From Sambucus nigra (lineage: Eukaryota; Streptophyta; Magnoliopsida; Dipsacales; Adoxaceae), in the NCBI GenBank assembly GCA_949130495.1, contig OX422220.1, positions 10,905,001 through 10,969,000 of the forward strand: a stretch of 64,000 bases of DNA. The letters run 5' to 3'. Position 1 is the stretch's first letter. The number at the start of each line of letters is the position of its first letter. This document shows positions 23,651-37,352 of the stretch, piece by piece. The notes below the pieces were generated by a model. It searched no databases. It saw only the letters and a list, made by a program, of their open reading frames with translations, and was not told where the DNA came from. The position numbers and the translations under genes were made by a program.

Positions 23651-24319
23651 GCAATAAAGTTTTGTAAGCTACTATGTGGCAACATTAGGAAAAAAAATGA
23701 AAAAGTATTAAATTGGTTTCATTCGGTATTTTGAACTTAAATAAGCCAAATGACACAACCATATGTTGGACTATGGTATCAAAATACATTTTCACCATAT
23801 AAACATATAGTGCATATGATCTTACATAACAAAATTCACAAACACAAGGTAAAAGATTTATTAACTTAACATGATTAGACCAAATATGAATATAGGAAAC
23901 TAATGTCAAATTTATATTTCATCGCAAGGTATATAACTATAGCAAAATGATATATACCCTAATCATGTCCCCAAAGTGTTTGAACCGACATATAATGCAA
24001 GCACTTGATGCACTTTGGGGAATGTTTTGGGGGTATGTAAGATTATTCATAACTACAAATAAAAAAGATGATGTTTGACTTCATTTCTTGAACATTTAGA
24101 AGCTGCTAGAGGGAAACCACAAATACTTATGTGTTCACATAATAACACAATCTAAATGTGTATAATAGATACTCTTAAAAAAGGTAACAAAGTTATGTGT
24201 GTAATATCCTAATAATAACCTCCTTATATATATAATTAGTTCAAATGCATTATGTAAGTCGAATTTGTATATGGAAAACCTAATTTTAAGTTAAAATGTG
24301 AAATTAAAGCTTGGCTGCA
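23651..24319. other. AT-rich spacer, nothing recognised
   Basis: No domain similarity or repeat boundary seen before the LTR that starts at 24320. Confidence 0.4.
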
Positions 24320-25701
24320 TGTAACACCCCGGGAAATTCGGTGTGTCACTGTGCTTAAAATTTAACTAATATCCTCAACTATCCATATAGAGTATCTATA
24401 ACAATCCATACAGAGCATCTGTATTCCACAAAAATAAACATGATAGGTCATCAAAATACGTGACGTCTAATCCAAAATTTACATGTCAATCTAAAATGTC
24501 TCTTAATAACAAGACTAGGTAAAGTACACCTCCAAATAATTACAGTTTTATTTTTACTCAAAATAACACTAAGATCTCGAAATATATATACACTGTTAAT
24601 CTATACAAAGTGATATTCTCAAAATGTTGTGCTCTTAATGTCCTTCATAAATCAATAATGTCCAAATTCACGCCTACCTCCCACTAAAAAAAAATGGGGA
24701 AGTACATAATATGACAAGATTAGATGTTGAATACAATAGCGATGAATAAAATGAAAAAAATACAAAACTGTATATGAGTCCAATATGACGCCTTGTATCA
24801 ATTTATTTCTCAATAACACATTAATAGGTCACTGGGCCTCACCTCACCTCACCTTGGCTTCTCGAAGCCTCATTCCGGTTATTGGACTTTTGGACTTTTG
24901 GCAGGTGACCATTCTTTGCACCATGCCGAAATAAACAAATACTCCATATCTCAATTGAATAACACATATGATTCCAATGAATACCGCAAAATTTCAAGAA
25001 GAATTCAAATAACTGAGAAACAAGAAAATACTCTTGACATATTTAAAGGAGCTCATTGTGTAAACCATGTACCTTAAAATAATTACTTGAAAAGTCATGA
25101 AATTCTTCTTCGAAATTCTGATTACACCATTTCCTCTCACAAAAATAACAAAGATACCTTCTTGGTTATTCTTGAGAAAACTTGGTTTAGATCTTCAAAA
25201 CTTAGGTTGAAAGTTGCGTTTAATGAATTTAGGTTTTGTAGATGAGAGGAGATAATAATTTTGGAGTCTATTGATTTTTTAAAAGGGTTAAAAGTGTTTT
25301 AAAAAGTCTAAACTCGTCCATTATATAAAGGATTTAAAGAAAGTGTCCTAATCAAATACAAATACTCAAAAATACATTTTGGATTATCAGACCATCAGAA
25401 TTGGCTAAAATTTTGATATATTGTAATTGACGGCGAGACGAAGCTACTGCAAAAAATTCAACTCAATTGGGCGGTCGAATTTTTTTATCCTCCTTAGGTT
25501 GGATCCTCCCTCGATTTTTTTATATAAAAATTTATAATTTCCAAATTATAATCCTGATTTAAATTCCAATTTAAACCTTATTTTTATATATATAAAACCA
25601 ACACTTTTACATACCAAAATTAAATAGATTTCGAAAATTATTTCTCCGAAGTTTTTAATTTAATAAATATTTGTATGGCTCAAAAATCACGGGGTGTTAC
25701 A
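24320..25701 (-). repeat. 3' LTR of the chromovirus-like element
   Basis: 1382 bp, starts TGTAACACCCCGGGAAATTC and ends ACGGGGTGTTACA. It contains a duplicated TGGACTTT near 24885. Compared with the other copy it lacks a short segment around 'ccacattaaaaatttcatg'. Confidence 0.8.
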
Positions 25702-26292
25702 TACTCCCCCACTAATACAGGAATTTCGTCCTCGAAATTCGACGATGCATAAACGTCAAACGTAAAGTTGCGCAAATAAAATAAAGTTGCCTACTCATAA
25801 AATGCTATGATTGGGGGTCCATACACCTAATCCTGCACGCACATACCCCATGAACAAAGATACAATATATATAATAATTATATATATATATATATATATA
25901 CGCATAACTATGAAAATAACGACAAACCATGCTCTCTCACAAATCACCACTCTATTCTATCTCCAAAAGACGTCAAAAGTTTGAATCCTCAAATCAAATC
26001 ACATCACTACATCGATACTAGACATACCTAAAATTTATAATAATGATTTTCCAAATAAATATCATCTCCAAAATCAACTATAAGAATCCTCACATCAAGA
26101 TTACTACTTTTAACCTCAAGGCCTACTTCGTCCTTAACACAAAACTCTTTATCTCTAAGAAACACGACTAACACGTATGCTAGACCCAATACCTTAAGGA
26201 GTACGAATAAATAAAGGGTATTAAAGATAGGTAATACAAAAGCTAAACATGATCACAACCAATGAGACCTAAGACCATGATCTTATACCATC

Positions 26293-27699
26293 TACAACAC
26301 CCCAAGAAATTCGAGGTGTCGCTGCGCTTGAAATTAAACTAAAATCCTCAACAATCCATATAGAGCATCTATGACAATCCATACAAAGAATCTATATTCC
26401 ACAAAAATAAACACGATAGGTCATCAAAATACATGATGTCCAATTCAAAATTTACATGTCAATGTAAAATGTCTCTTAACAGCAAGACTAGGTAAAATAC
26501 ACCTCCAAATAATTACAGTTTTAATTTCACTCAAAATAACACTAAGATCTCCAAATATATACAATGTTAATCTGTACAAAATGATATTCTCAAACTGTTG
26601 TGCTCTTAATGTCCTTCATAAATCAGAAACGTCCAAATCCACGTTTACCTTCCACTAAAAAAAGATTGGGGAAGTACACAATATGAGAAGAATAGATGCT
26701 CAATACAATAACGGTGAATAAAATGCAACAATTCGAAACCGTACACGAGTCCAATAAAACACCCAAGCATTGTACCAATTTATTTCTCAATAACATATCA
26801 ATAGGTCATCGGGATTCACCTCACCTTGGCTTCTTGATGCCTCATTCCGGCTATTGAGCTTTTGGACTTTTGGCAGGTGACCATTCTCAGTGCCACATTA
26901 AAAATTTCATGTCACTATGACCAAATAAACAAATACACCATATTTTAATCAAATAATACATAGGATTCCAATGAATACCACAACATTTCATGAAGAATAT
27001 AAATAAGTGAGAAACAATAAAATACTCTCGAGAGATTTAGAGGATCATATTGTGTAAAACCCGTACCTTAAAATAATCACTTAAAAACCCATGAAATTCT
27101 TCCTTGAAATTAAAATTACACTGATGCGTTCCTCTCGCGAAAATAACAAAGATATTTTATTTTTTTTCTTGAGAAAACTTTATTTATATCTTCGAAACTT
27201 AGGTTGAAAGTTGTGTTTAATGGGGTTTAGGTTTCGTAGATGAAAGGAGATAATAATTTGGGAGGCTATTGATTTTTTAGAAGGATTAAAAGTGTTTTAA
27301 AAAGTCTAAACATGTCCATTATATAAAGGATTTAAAGAAAGATCTCTAATAAAACAAAAATGCTCAAAAATACATTTCGGATGATTGGACTGTTGGAATT
27401 GGCTAAAAAAAATTATATTGTAGCTAACGGCGAGATGAAGTTGCTGTAAAAAAATTCAGCTCGATGGGATGGTCGAATGTTTTTAATCCTCCTTAGGTTG
27501 AATCCTCCCCCGATTTTTTTTATATAAAAAGTTATAATTTCCAAAATTTAATCCCGATATAAATTCCACTTAAATATTAGTTTTATATATATAAACCAAC
27601 ATTTTTACATACCAAAATTATATATATTCCAAAAATTATTTCTCCAAAATTTTTAATTTAACAAATATTTTTACGGCTAAAAAATCACGGGATATTACA
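26293..27699 (-). repeat. 5' LTR of the chromovirus-like element
   Basis: 1407 bp, starts TACAACACCCCAAG (the TG has become TA) and ends ACGGGATATTACA. Aligns with 24320-25701 along its length with scattered changes. Confidence 0.8.
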
Positions 27700-27803
27700 T
27701 TGCCATTTTAATTAAAGCATTGTCAATCTCATTGTGTTGAGTAAAAAATGATAAATCGAAGTTAATTTTTAGACAATTAAACCAAAAACCTAATTATTTT
27801 CGA

Positions 27804-29426
27804 TAACAACCCCCATTTTCCACGAAAAAGATGGCTAGACACAATACGCCGAATATGTGGCTTGTTTAGCAATTTGTATCATTGTCAGCATCAAACCATA
27901 ATATGACATTTTTAGTTTTTAAAAACCATGCACAATGAAATAATTTAAATAATAACTAGAAATAAATCAATTCATTCTCCCAAAAGTTATAAAACATTCA
28001 ACTCAAGTATAACTTATACATAAAAGACTAAATAATAAATCTCAGTCTTGTGCCCATACACTCTTTGGAATAATGAAATGACTGAAATAAAAATAGAAAC
28101 TTATTTTAGAGTCAATCAAACTGAAATAACTACTAATCAAATCCAACTGCAAACTTGATCTCCTGTCGTCCCTGTTGTCCTTTTCTAAGAAAACCCGGGG
28201 AAAAATATTTTATAATTTTGGGTAAGTGCCCTATAGTTGCAAGAATTAAACTTACAAAATCAATATGAAATTATGCAGTTAATTCACATTGTACATCGTC
28301 CATCGTCACTCGCGGGGAGTAAGAATCTCACCCCTCATCTAAGTGCAATATTATATGCATATCAACCCAAGACCGATTACGAAATTTGATATCTATACCA
28401 ATAAGATCATATTTAATGCATCTAGAACAATTCATTAGCTCAAGGTAACCAGATACACATACGCTTTTAGTCCCAAGACTAACCCCATAATACTACCCAC
28501 AATAATGTTTCCACAAACATAAGAAATCAAAGTATTTTGGACCTCTCTCATAAGCCAATCCATGAATAGATTAATTTAAAAAATTCGGGTAACTCATTGA
28601 TTTGAAACAAAATATCATCCATTACTGGGGCATCACTAAACACACATAAGTGGGGCGGTCTCCACACAGTACACCATTGCATGATCCATAACCCCGATGG
28701 TAACAATGGATTCAATCCACTCCACCTACCTCCTTATAAGCAGTGAAACCATGTAGGACCTAAAATAATGACCTGCACAATGCCTAACCCACTTTTACCG
28801 ACGTGTGTCCTAAGACGTACGCAACCCCAATCGATAGACCATCCACGAACATGGATATCTTCACATAAATAATAAATAATAAATACATATTTTAACATAT
28901 GATATGTATAGGTAATTATCCCTATAGTTACCCCCAAGGAATCTCATCAATCTCTAGCTAATATCCTTAATTTATGAATTAACCATCTAGTTAATTGCCA
29001 ATTTCCCCAATTAATAAATAGGGACACAAAATCGAATGACCTCCCACATACTAATTTAAGTTCATAAAAATCACCCGAACATTTTCTCGGTCTCAACCTG
29101 ACCCGGGCCCTGAGGCCGAAGTGATTCGCCTCTAGGGCCGAATCGATTCACCCCAGACTAAATCGATTCACCTAGAAGGCTGAATCAATTCAAACTCTGG
29201 CAGAAGCCAGAACTACTGCATTATATTTATACGAGCTTCACACTTTCAAACCTAATTTTTCTTCCCAATGTCTTACTTATTTTTATTTTCGAAATTATAG
29301 ATTCCTCATGATCCAAAAATAATTTTATATGATGACCTAACCAATTAACATAAGATTGTGCCCCCAAAAATCCCATAATTTGATCTAATACTGGAGTTCA
29401 TCTAACCCAATTTTTATCTAAAAATT
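27804..29426 (-). mobile_element. Truncated LTR related to the 29-36 kb family
   Basis: Starts AACAACCCCCATTTTCC and includes 'gtcgtccctgttgtcc', 'ctcacccctcatctaa' and a long pyrimidine-poor tail, in the same order as landmarks of the LTR at 29427. It ends where that LTR begins, so it was truncated or interrupted there. No primer site or coding region visible. Confidence 0.45.
29114..29195. repeat. Four imperfect 20-22 bp repeats
   Basis: The unit GGCCGAATCGATTCACC and variants occurs four times in tandem (GATTC/AATTC at 29123, 29145, 29165 and 29187). It lies inside the LTR fragment. Confidence 0.7.
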
Positions 29427-30810
29427 TGTGACACACCGCCTACTAAAATATCGAGTGTCCAACCCGTGATCAAAATAAAACGCCGGTCTCATATGGCTCA
29501 TTCTTAGCATCACTGTCGAAAACTTTTTTAAGTTACTAGTCACCTTGTAATTTAATTAGACGGATGTCAAATTTTATCTTTGATTAATTAACAACATGAG
29601 GAAATAAATAATAATAGAACCATCCACACAATCTATTAATCGAATCCAACATAAATGAATAATATAAATAAAGATGACCGAATCAACTATCGGTTCAACA
29701 ATAAAATATAACAGTAACCTTAAACAATAACATGGATACAAAAGGTCAAATAAATAACTGAATACTAAATCTGAGGGCGACATGCCCAAAAGTACTGAAG
29801 TAAATATTATACACTTGGAATAAATGAACGAAGCGTCTATAGAAAAGTCCTGCAACTTTCACAAGAGCTGTAGCTGCACATCCCTGGATAAAATCCTCAA
29901 ACTGGCGTCCTTGTGGTTGGACACCTAAAAGTTTTTAAAAAAATATTTTGACACGGGTCAGAGCCCAAGTACAACATTTCGAAAATATTTAGCAAGTAGT
30001 TGAATTGTAATAATTAAATATGAATACACAACCTTCATATTTAAGCTACTGTCGAACTCTCTTAAGGAATATCTCACCCCTTATCTAATGTGCACACCTA
30101 ACGGTAGCCTTCTAACCTTCCTAGTTAAACTACCCCACCTAACTAGCCGTATCACACCTCTTTCTACCACACTACTCTAATCCGAGTACTCTTACTTTGA
30201 TTATTAAGTTATCTACTAATTAACTTATAAATCGGTTCAACTATATTAAAATATATAACGTTCACACTAGTTATATAGGAAACCCCTCTATGATCATATA
30301 ACTTTCACACTAGTTAAGTAAGAAACCTCTTGTTAAATTATATAACTTTCACACTAGTTATATATATAAGAGATATATTCACACTATGTATTAATCCCGT
30401 ATATAATTATCCACTCGTATTATATATGTACTAGTATACTACAACATTCACACCCATGTCGCATATAATAACCATCCATTCCCGAGTAATAACTCAGCGG
30501 ATGCTTTCTCCAAAATGTTATCATGTCCCAGGCATGGTCACTCTAACCCGGCCACCTCAAGTCGGTCTACCTCACTGCGAACTTGGGCAAACATATCGCA
30601 AATGTAGTGGAGGCAGTCATATTCCCCCCGAAGGTGGAACTGCATCATACCCAAAGCGTCTCAACTCGAAAAACATATGGCAAATGACTTGGGGACTATA
30701 CTTTCCCTGCTCCTCAAGCCAGGGGATTCACCCACATTGCGGAACCTCCTATGATAGCACTAGAGGGGTATGTATTCCTATAAATATCATTCACATCGAT
30801 AAATATAGAG

Positions 30811-30915
<105 letters not shown>

Positions 30916-31595
30916 TATCACACAAAATTGTATACATATATTTAATAAAGTCCGGCTAACCCGCTCCTAACACCCATAGCACTAGCCCAAGAAGACCCAA
31001 GTCTGTATCCCGACTTGTAATTTAATTAATCACACATTAATTATTTTCCATTCAATTTGAGTCACACAACTATAATACCCGTGCTTATCCACATAACTGT
31101 TACCCGTCTCCACCAGCCTTAAACTGTGACATACATTTCAACTCACATTTATGAGCACATAAATGTATATTAACTAAGGTACCAAACTCGTGTCCCAATG
31201 ACCTGACATCTCCCCACTTCCAACGTTGCGCTAAGTTTCATGAGTGGATGTCTCCCAAAGATAAATCCAAACAAGTAACCTCCTCGATACACTACTACCT
31301 AACATTTCCAGTTGTTAAAATCTGTTAGGCCCCCAGTCCATAGCACATACCCCCAAATTTTCGTCTCCTCACATAAAGGTATACTCGTCCAGTCTCATAT
31401 TACACAAGACATTATACAATAATGCACCCCATACTATCACTAGTTTCTTAACGCGAATCAATCACGATCTATATCTCCCCGCTCGATAATAAACCTATCC
31501 ACACTAAATCCCATCAGTAAACATCCCTACTCATCGAGATTAAATATTAAGAAACAAACACTTTCTTATAAGTCTATTATGAAGAACATGATAAC

Positions 31596-31629
<34 letters not shown>
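31596..31629. repeat. Compound microsatellite (TA)n(TG)n
   Basis: Short TA run followed by about 11 TG units. Confidence 0.95.
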
Positions 31630-33442
31630 AGAGTAGGCCATCTTTTAAGTTATAACTACCACAAGTAAATCATATCTCGCAACAGTGAATATAAAGTCTC
31701 ACCATACTATATCCTATAGCCCAAACCTCCCAGCATAATTATCACTAATGTCTCATACGTAATACACTTATCTCAAGCTCAGCTTCGTACTCTCAGCGTG
31801 GCCATGTCATAAAGGTATCCTCGATTACCCCACAAATTGCAATTTAATTCTTCTCGATATTGCCCCACCCATTAACTTGTGGTACTTAACTTTTGCTAAG
31901 TGCTTCCTTCCCAACACTACCCAACTCCACTAGCCATATATCATAGTAGCTCTCATCTTAAAGTGTTCTTCTACATGTTCCATAATTATTATTTAAAATC
32001 GATGCAATAGGATCCAACAATATATCACTACTCCCAATGTTTATTAATGTCCATGCATGTCACATCTAGCAATAAGTCTCAAAAGAACTTCCCCAGTGTA
32101 CTATTCCCTAGCATTATCAATCATCAAAATCAATGGATCCAAAGAACATAACTAGATATCACAATTCTTGTCCCCTGACACATAAATTAAATCGTCTATG
32201 TCCATGTATATCAAGGCATCACACAATATGATTCTCTCACTATCACTAAGTTCTCAGCATGTAAACAATAATGAGCTAAAACCTCTCCGCTCAACAGTAA
32301 ACCTGATATACCCTAAAGCACATCAGTTAAAGTCCCCACGCATCAGGATCCAATATAACTAGACATCCTTACTCTCTGAAGTTTACTTCATAAAAACATC
32401 ACCACAAGCTTGACCCTCTTTCAAGTGAGACATCAAAAAAATATACATCTTGACCTAGAACAACGAATACGGTAGTCTTGCTGTAACCGCCCACCATCAC
32501 ATAACGGTTCGTACCCATGATATAACCATACCTTGAATATCACCTCTCAAAATGAGCTACCTCATAAAATAAATATCCTCTCACTATCCCCACCCTAACT
32601 GAAGAGCGCCCTGCTACTCCACAGTAAATATATACTGCTATAGTAATAATAACGGTACCTCTACTAAACCCTTTTCACATTTGAATGTCGTACTAACAAA
32701 CTACTGTGACTCGCTCGTCTCACACCAAACAGACCCAATAACCCAAGGATGAAACTCATACTTTCAATTTCCAATAGCACTGGAAGTTCAAATTATTCCT
32801 GGACATGACACGCCCGTCCCAACCGAACCAAAAATTCTAAAATTGTTTTCCCTTTTGGTCATCTCGCTCCTATCTCTAACTCGCTGTGGACAAGGTCCAC
32901 ACATCTGTTCATACTCTTTATGCATAATATGCCTCTCTGTTTAAACAGTAAATGAGAGGATTTGCGATCAAACCTCAGCCCCAAATTCTTCGTTATTCAT
33001 GGTATCTCTTCATAGTTATGGTTATTGACTCCCATAACTACAACACCAGTCCTCTGAGCCAAAATTTTGCCCGAAATTTAGTCCTAGGTGCCACTTCACA
33101 CCAACCTTCACAATTGCCTTTGGATTTTCTCCTTCCATTGACATGGTGACTTCATTGCGGTCACCGTTTCCAGAATATCCCAGGGCTTCTTGCTAAGCCT
33201 CTCCCCATGCAGTCCTTCTAACGGCCCTCACTAGTCATCCAAAGTTGTTCCGTGTACGCAGCCCACTCAAACTAATAAATGAATCGCATTAACTACACTT
33301 AATATAAGGAGAACGTAATTCGAATACGTAAAGGAATACACCAATCCCATAATAAGGCTCTATATCAAATAATGCTATGCTTAAATGTAATAAGATGCAC
33401 AGATCCTAAGAACTCTAGAACCTAATTCTCAGATATCATCTT

Positions 33443-36400
33443 TGACACCCCACCTACTAAAATACCGGGTGGTCTGCCCGTGATCAAAATAAAACGTTGG
33501 TCTCATATGGCTCATTCTTAGCATCGCTGTCGAAAACTTTCTAAAGTTACTAACCACCTAGTAATTTAATTAGACTACTGCTAAATTTTATCTTTCATTA
33601 ATTAACAACATGCAAAAATAAATAATAATAGAACCAGCCTTATAATCTAGTAACTGAATCCAACACAAATGAATAATATAAATAAAGATGACAGAATCAA
33701 CTATCGGTTCAATAGTAAAATATAATAGTAACCTGAAATAATAACTTGGATACACAAGGTCAAATAAATAACCGAATACTAAATCTGAGGGCGACATTCC
33801 CAAAAGTACTGATGTAAAGATCCTACAGTAGGAATAAATTAACGAAGCGTGTATAGCAAAGTCGTGCAACTTCCACATGATCTGTAGTTGCGCATCCCGG
33901 ATATAATCCTCACTGATGCTTTCTCTAAAATGCTATCATGTCCTAGGCATGCTCACTCTAACCCAGCCACCTCAAGTCGGACTAACTCACACCGAACTTG
34001 GGCAAAAATATCGCAAATGTAGTGGAGGTGGTCCCCGAATATAAAACTGCATCATACCCAAAGCGTCTCACTTTGGAAAATAAATCACGCAATCAAAATA
34101 GGCGATATGACCTAGGGACTACACTCTCCCTGCTCCTCAAGCCAGGGGATTCACCCACATCGTGTAACCTCCTACGATAGCACTAGAAGGGTATGTATTC
34201 CTATAAATACCATTCACACCGATACCTATAGAGCACACAATACATATATATACTATCACACAAATCCGTATACGTATATTTAATAAAGTTTGGCTAACCC
34301 GCATCTAACACCCGTAGCACTAGACTAAGAATACCCAAGTTTATATCCCGACTTGTAATTTAATTAATCACACATTAATTATTTTGCATTCAAGTTGTGT
34401 CACCCAACTATAATACCCAAACTCACTCATTCGGTCTGCATCATCACCCTTTAGAATCCGTTAGGCAAAATCCCACTAGTAAGTTTAACACCTCTCGATA
34501 AATTTTATATATGATAATTTATTATATATACCTATAATAAATTTCACCGGCTACTTCGTGCCTAACTCCTATCGCACTAGCCTGAAAATATCCGAGTCAA
34601 AACCCCGACCCTTAATTTAATAAAATTCATCTCCATAATTTTATTAAAGTAGTGCCACTAAAATATAATACCCAGACACATTTACTCGACCCGTAATTTA
34701 AACCTTTTTATAATTCATCATTCCAAATTCCACAAATAATTCTCACACATATATTTTTTTTCCCAATAAGTTTTATTCACTTATTAAGTCCCTAAGCATG
34801 GGAGATAGAAATTTTCATCACTACAATCTCTAAAATTCCCCCAAAAGGGCGAACCGATCCAAGTCAGACATGGAACTAAAAAAATCCCCAACACCTTAAC
34901 ACCTCAGACCGAACTGCCAAAGAAAAGGAGCTGGATTTGGGCACTATTGTTCGAACGACGCCCCAGGTCATTCGAATGACATGCTGGGTTATGCACACCT
35001 TCATCTCCCCTATTTCAATTTTTTCTATTGCTGACCTTCACGAGCTTCTCTTTCTAAACACATAATTCATCTTCAAGCTTATTTCAAGTTCCATTGGTTT
35101 AACAACACTACCAACATCAATTATCTCCGACGGTTTTAAGTTCTAACAGTTGATTTTCAAATTGGGTTTATCCCTTGTTCCCCACACTGATTCTGCCATT
35201 TTTGTTTATTTCTCACCTCTAAAAGGGTTTCTAATAATCATCCCAACCTATGAACATCATAGGTTTTCATCAAAGTTTAAAATCTACGAAATGGGTTTTC
35301 TAGGGTTTCATTAAAATAATTTTTAAATTACGATCCTATAGTCCAAATTAAACAATCTCAACTATTGTACTTAGAGTATAAATCAGATTCCACAAACTTT
35401 GAATCACGTTACGTCATTAATTAAACATTTAATCTACCCAAAAATGTTAAATTCCTCAAAACCCATATTTTTATACAATAACCAACCCAAAAACGAATAT
35501 CGTTTACACCCACCATGATATGAATAGCAATACTGCAATTTAAATGAAAGAAAGTTTAACTACTTACCTGGATAATCTCGTAGGGTCTGATTTCCTTTGA
35601 TGTAGACGAATACTTGACGAAAAACACACCAATTTCTCCTTGGTTTGGCTCCAAAAAACTCTCCCAATTGATCCCGTTTTTCTCCTCTGCAAACTAGGGT
35701 TTTATTATATGAGTTTTGACCGCCACAAACTCTCTGGCATAGGTTTTAATATTTGAATCCCGAAATTGAGCTTGTGGGCTTAATTAAAATGGCCCAAACA
35801 CCCCTGTGTGGGCCCAGTTATGCCTCAAAATGCACCGAGACCCAATTACTACCTCCGGTACTCTTTTTCGACTATCTCGACCTATTCAGAATCAATTGTG
35901 CACTCAAAATCGCCATCCGAGTTACTTAACTAAAATATCCAACCTCGATCTCAAATTATGACATATGTAAAATTTCAAAATAACCCGAATTAATTTAAAT
36001 CTTAATTCTGCAAATAAATTAAATTCTCTAAATTAAATAAATTATCCAAATCACCAATTTAATTTAAATTCTATCTCCTTAAAATTATTGAGTGTTGAAA
36101 CATTTCCAGATTTAAAGGAATTCATACATGAATTATCAACATCAAAGTAGCAATTCTACCACATGAGTTCTATTATTTAATTTCCTCAATAACACGACAT
36201 CAATTCTGGTTTTATCACCAAAAATGTTTAATCCTTGAACATAATTTTTTTAATATTTTCTAAGAATTCCAAGATTTCATTCCAATTATTCCAAGCCAAC
36301 AATTATCCAATTAACCCATTATTATTTTGTGAAAAATGTAGAAATGAATTAAGAAACAAATTATAATTGATTTAGCAAGAGAATTCTTGCCTTAAACTGG

Positions 36401-36920
36401 TAGTTGGAGTATCTCTTCTTGGATCCTTGTTATTTCTCCCTTCTCTAGACTTGGTAACTTCCCCAACGGAGTGTTAGGCTGTTAGGCGTTGCTTTCTTAT
36501 TGGCCAATATAGACTCTTAGGTTAATAACTATCATCTTATAACCTCTAATTCCGTATTACACTTAAACCCCCACTTTGGGGCCCCTAAATAAGCTCGAAA
36601 CACAACACGGGTTGACCTAATAATTCCCCTAAGGGTATACCAATGCCCTGAGCTCAAACTTCGATGTCTAAAACACCCAAACGAGTTTCGAGTTTTCTTT
36701 GGAATTCGTTCAAAATATATCTACCCAGGTTACACACTTTTATTATGTTTAATCGTTACATAATGATAATTTAATTAACGTTAAATTTATTTTCTAGGAG
36801 TGAACACATTATGGATAAATGAATCATATAAACATGCAATCACAATCAATAAATTATTCATGAATTTATTTAATTAAATTCTACCAAAAATAGTTTATTA
36901 TGAAAACACGAGGTATTACA
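33443..36920 (-). repeat. 5' LTR (3.5 kb) of the large gypsy-type element
   Basis: Minus-strand reading starts TGTAATACCTCGTG and ends GGGGTGTCA, with the primer-site remnant directly after. It has AT-rich and CCA-rich stretches but no coding capacity. It ends 181 bp before the first RHD3-like exon, so the gene's upstream part has been displaced or deleted on this side. Confidence 0.65.
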
Positions 36921-37101
36921 TTTTCATATTGTATTTTATTAGGGATAATAATATACAACAGAAATTTAAGTTTTAAGGTATTATTATAACTAGTATAGTG
37001 TAGGTTCTTTATTCTTCCAATCATCCATGACTTGAAGAGTTTGATTTAAGTTCTCACCTTCTTTATCATTTTTTAACTTTTTTTTCTTTTGTGATTCAAA
37101 G

Positions 37102-37352
37102 GAAAGAGCACACTATTAAATCATGTATTTGGCACCAAATTCATCGAAATGGATGCAGAGAAAGCAAGGCATGTTTTAACCATTCCATCCTACAATTGAA
37201 CATTATTTTATTCAAACATCAAAATGTTAAATAATCTAATTCATTTCAGGGGTCAAACCACTCAAGGTATATGGATGGCAAAATGTACGAACTTTGATCA
37301 TACTACTCTAATCATGGATTTAGAGGGTTCTGATGGAAGAGAACGAGGAGAG
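37102..37352 (+). CDS. RHD3-like exons with P-loop and G2/G3 motifs
   Basis: Exon 1 of the fragment (37102-37168) follows the acceptor 'gattcaaag' and starts in the middle of the Gly codon of [10 protein letters not shown]. It ends ...GCAAG before an unusual GC donor (gcatgt, 37169). Exon 2 (37250-37352) follows 'atttcag', completes an Arg codon (AG+G) and reads [12 protein letters not shown], then [13 protein letters not shown] before the donor gtagct. The 81 bp intron is of normal size. In RHD3 family members the same residues bind GTP: the Lys-Ser of G1, the Thr of G2 and the Asp-x-x-Gly of G3 are all kept, so no loss-of-function change is visible in this part. Confidence 0.85.

Larger units (their letters stand above)
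24320..27699 (-). mobile_element. Chromovirus-like LTR element with tiny interior
   Basis: Two related LTRs of about 1.4 kb (24320-25701 and 26293-27699) enclose only about 590 bp. The ends are TGTAACACCCCG...CGGGGTGTTACA. On the minus strand the interior starts with TGGTATAAGATC (26290-26279), close to the initiator tRNA-Met primer site TGGTATCAGAGC. It ends with AGTGGGGGAGTA directly before the other LTR, a good polypurine tract. Just before that tract 'EFRGRNS' is readable, like the tail of Tekay/Del-type chromovirus polyproteins. Gag and almost all of pol are missing. No matching target duplication was found. The LTRs differ by numerous substitutions and indels, so it is old. Confidence 0.8.

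Noticed and set aside
24315..27704. Target duplication around the chromovirus-like element
   Set aside because: 'ctgca' on the left and 'ttgcc' on the right do not match; the element is old or was recombined.
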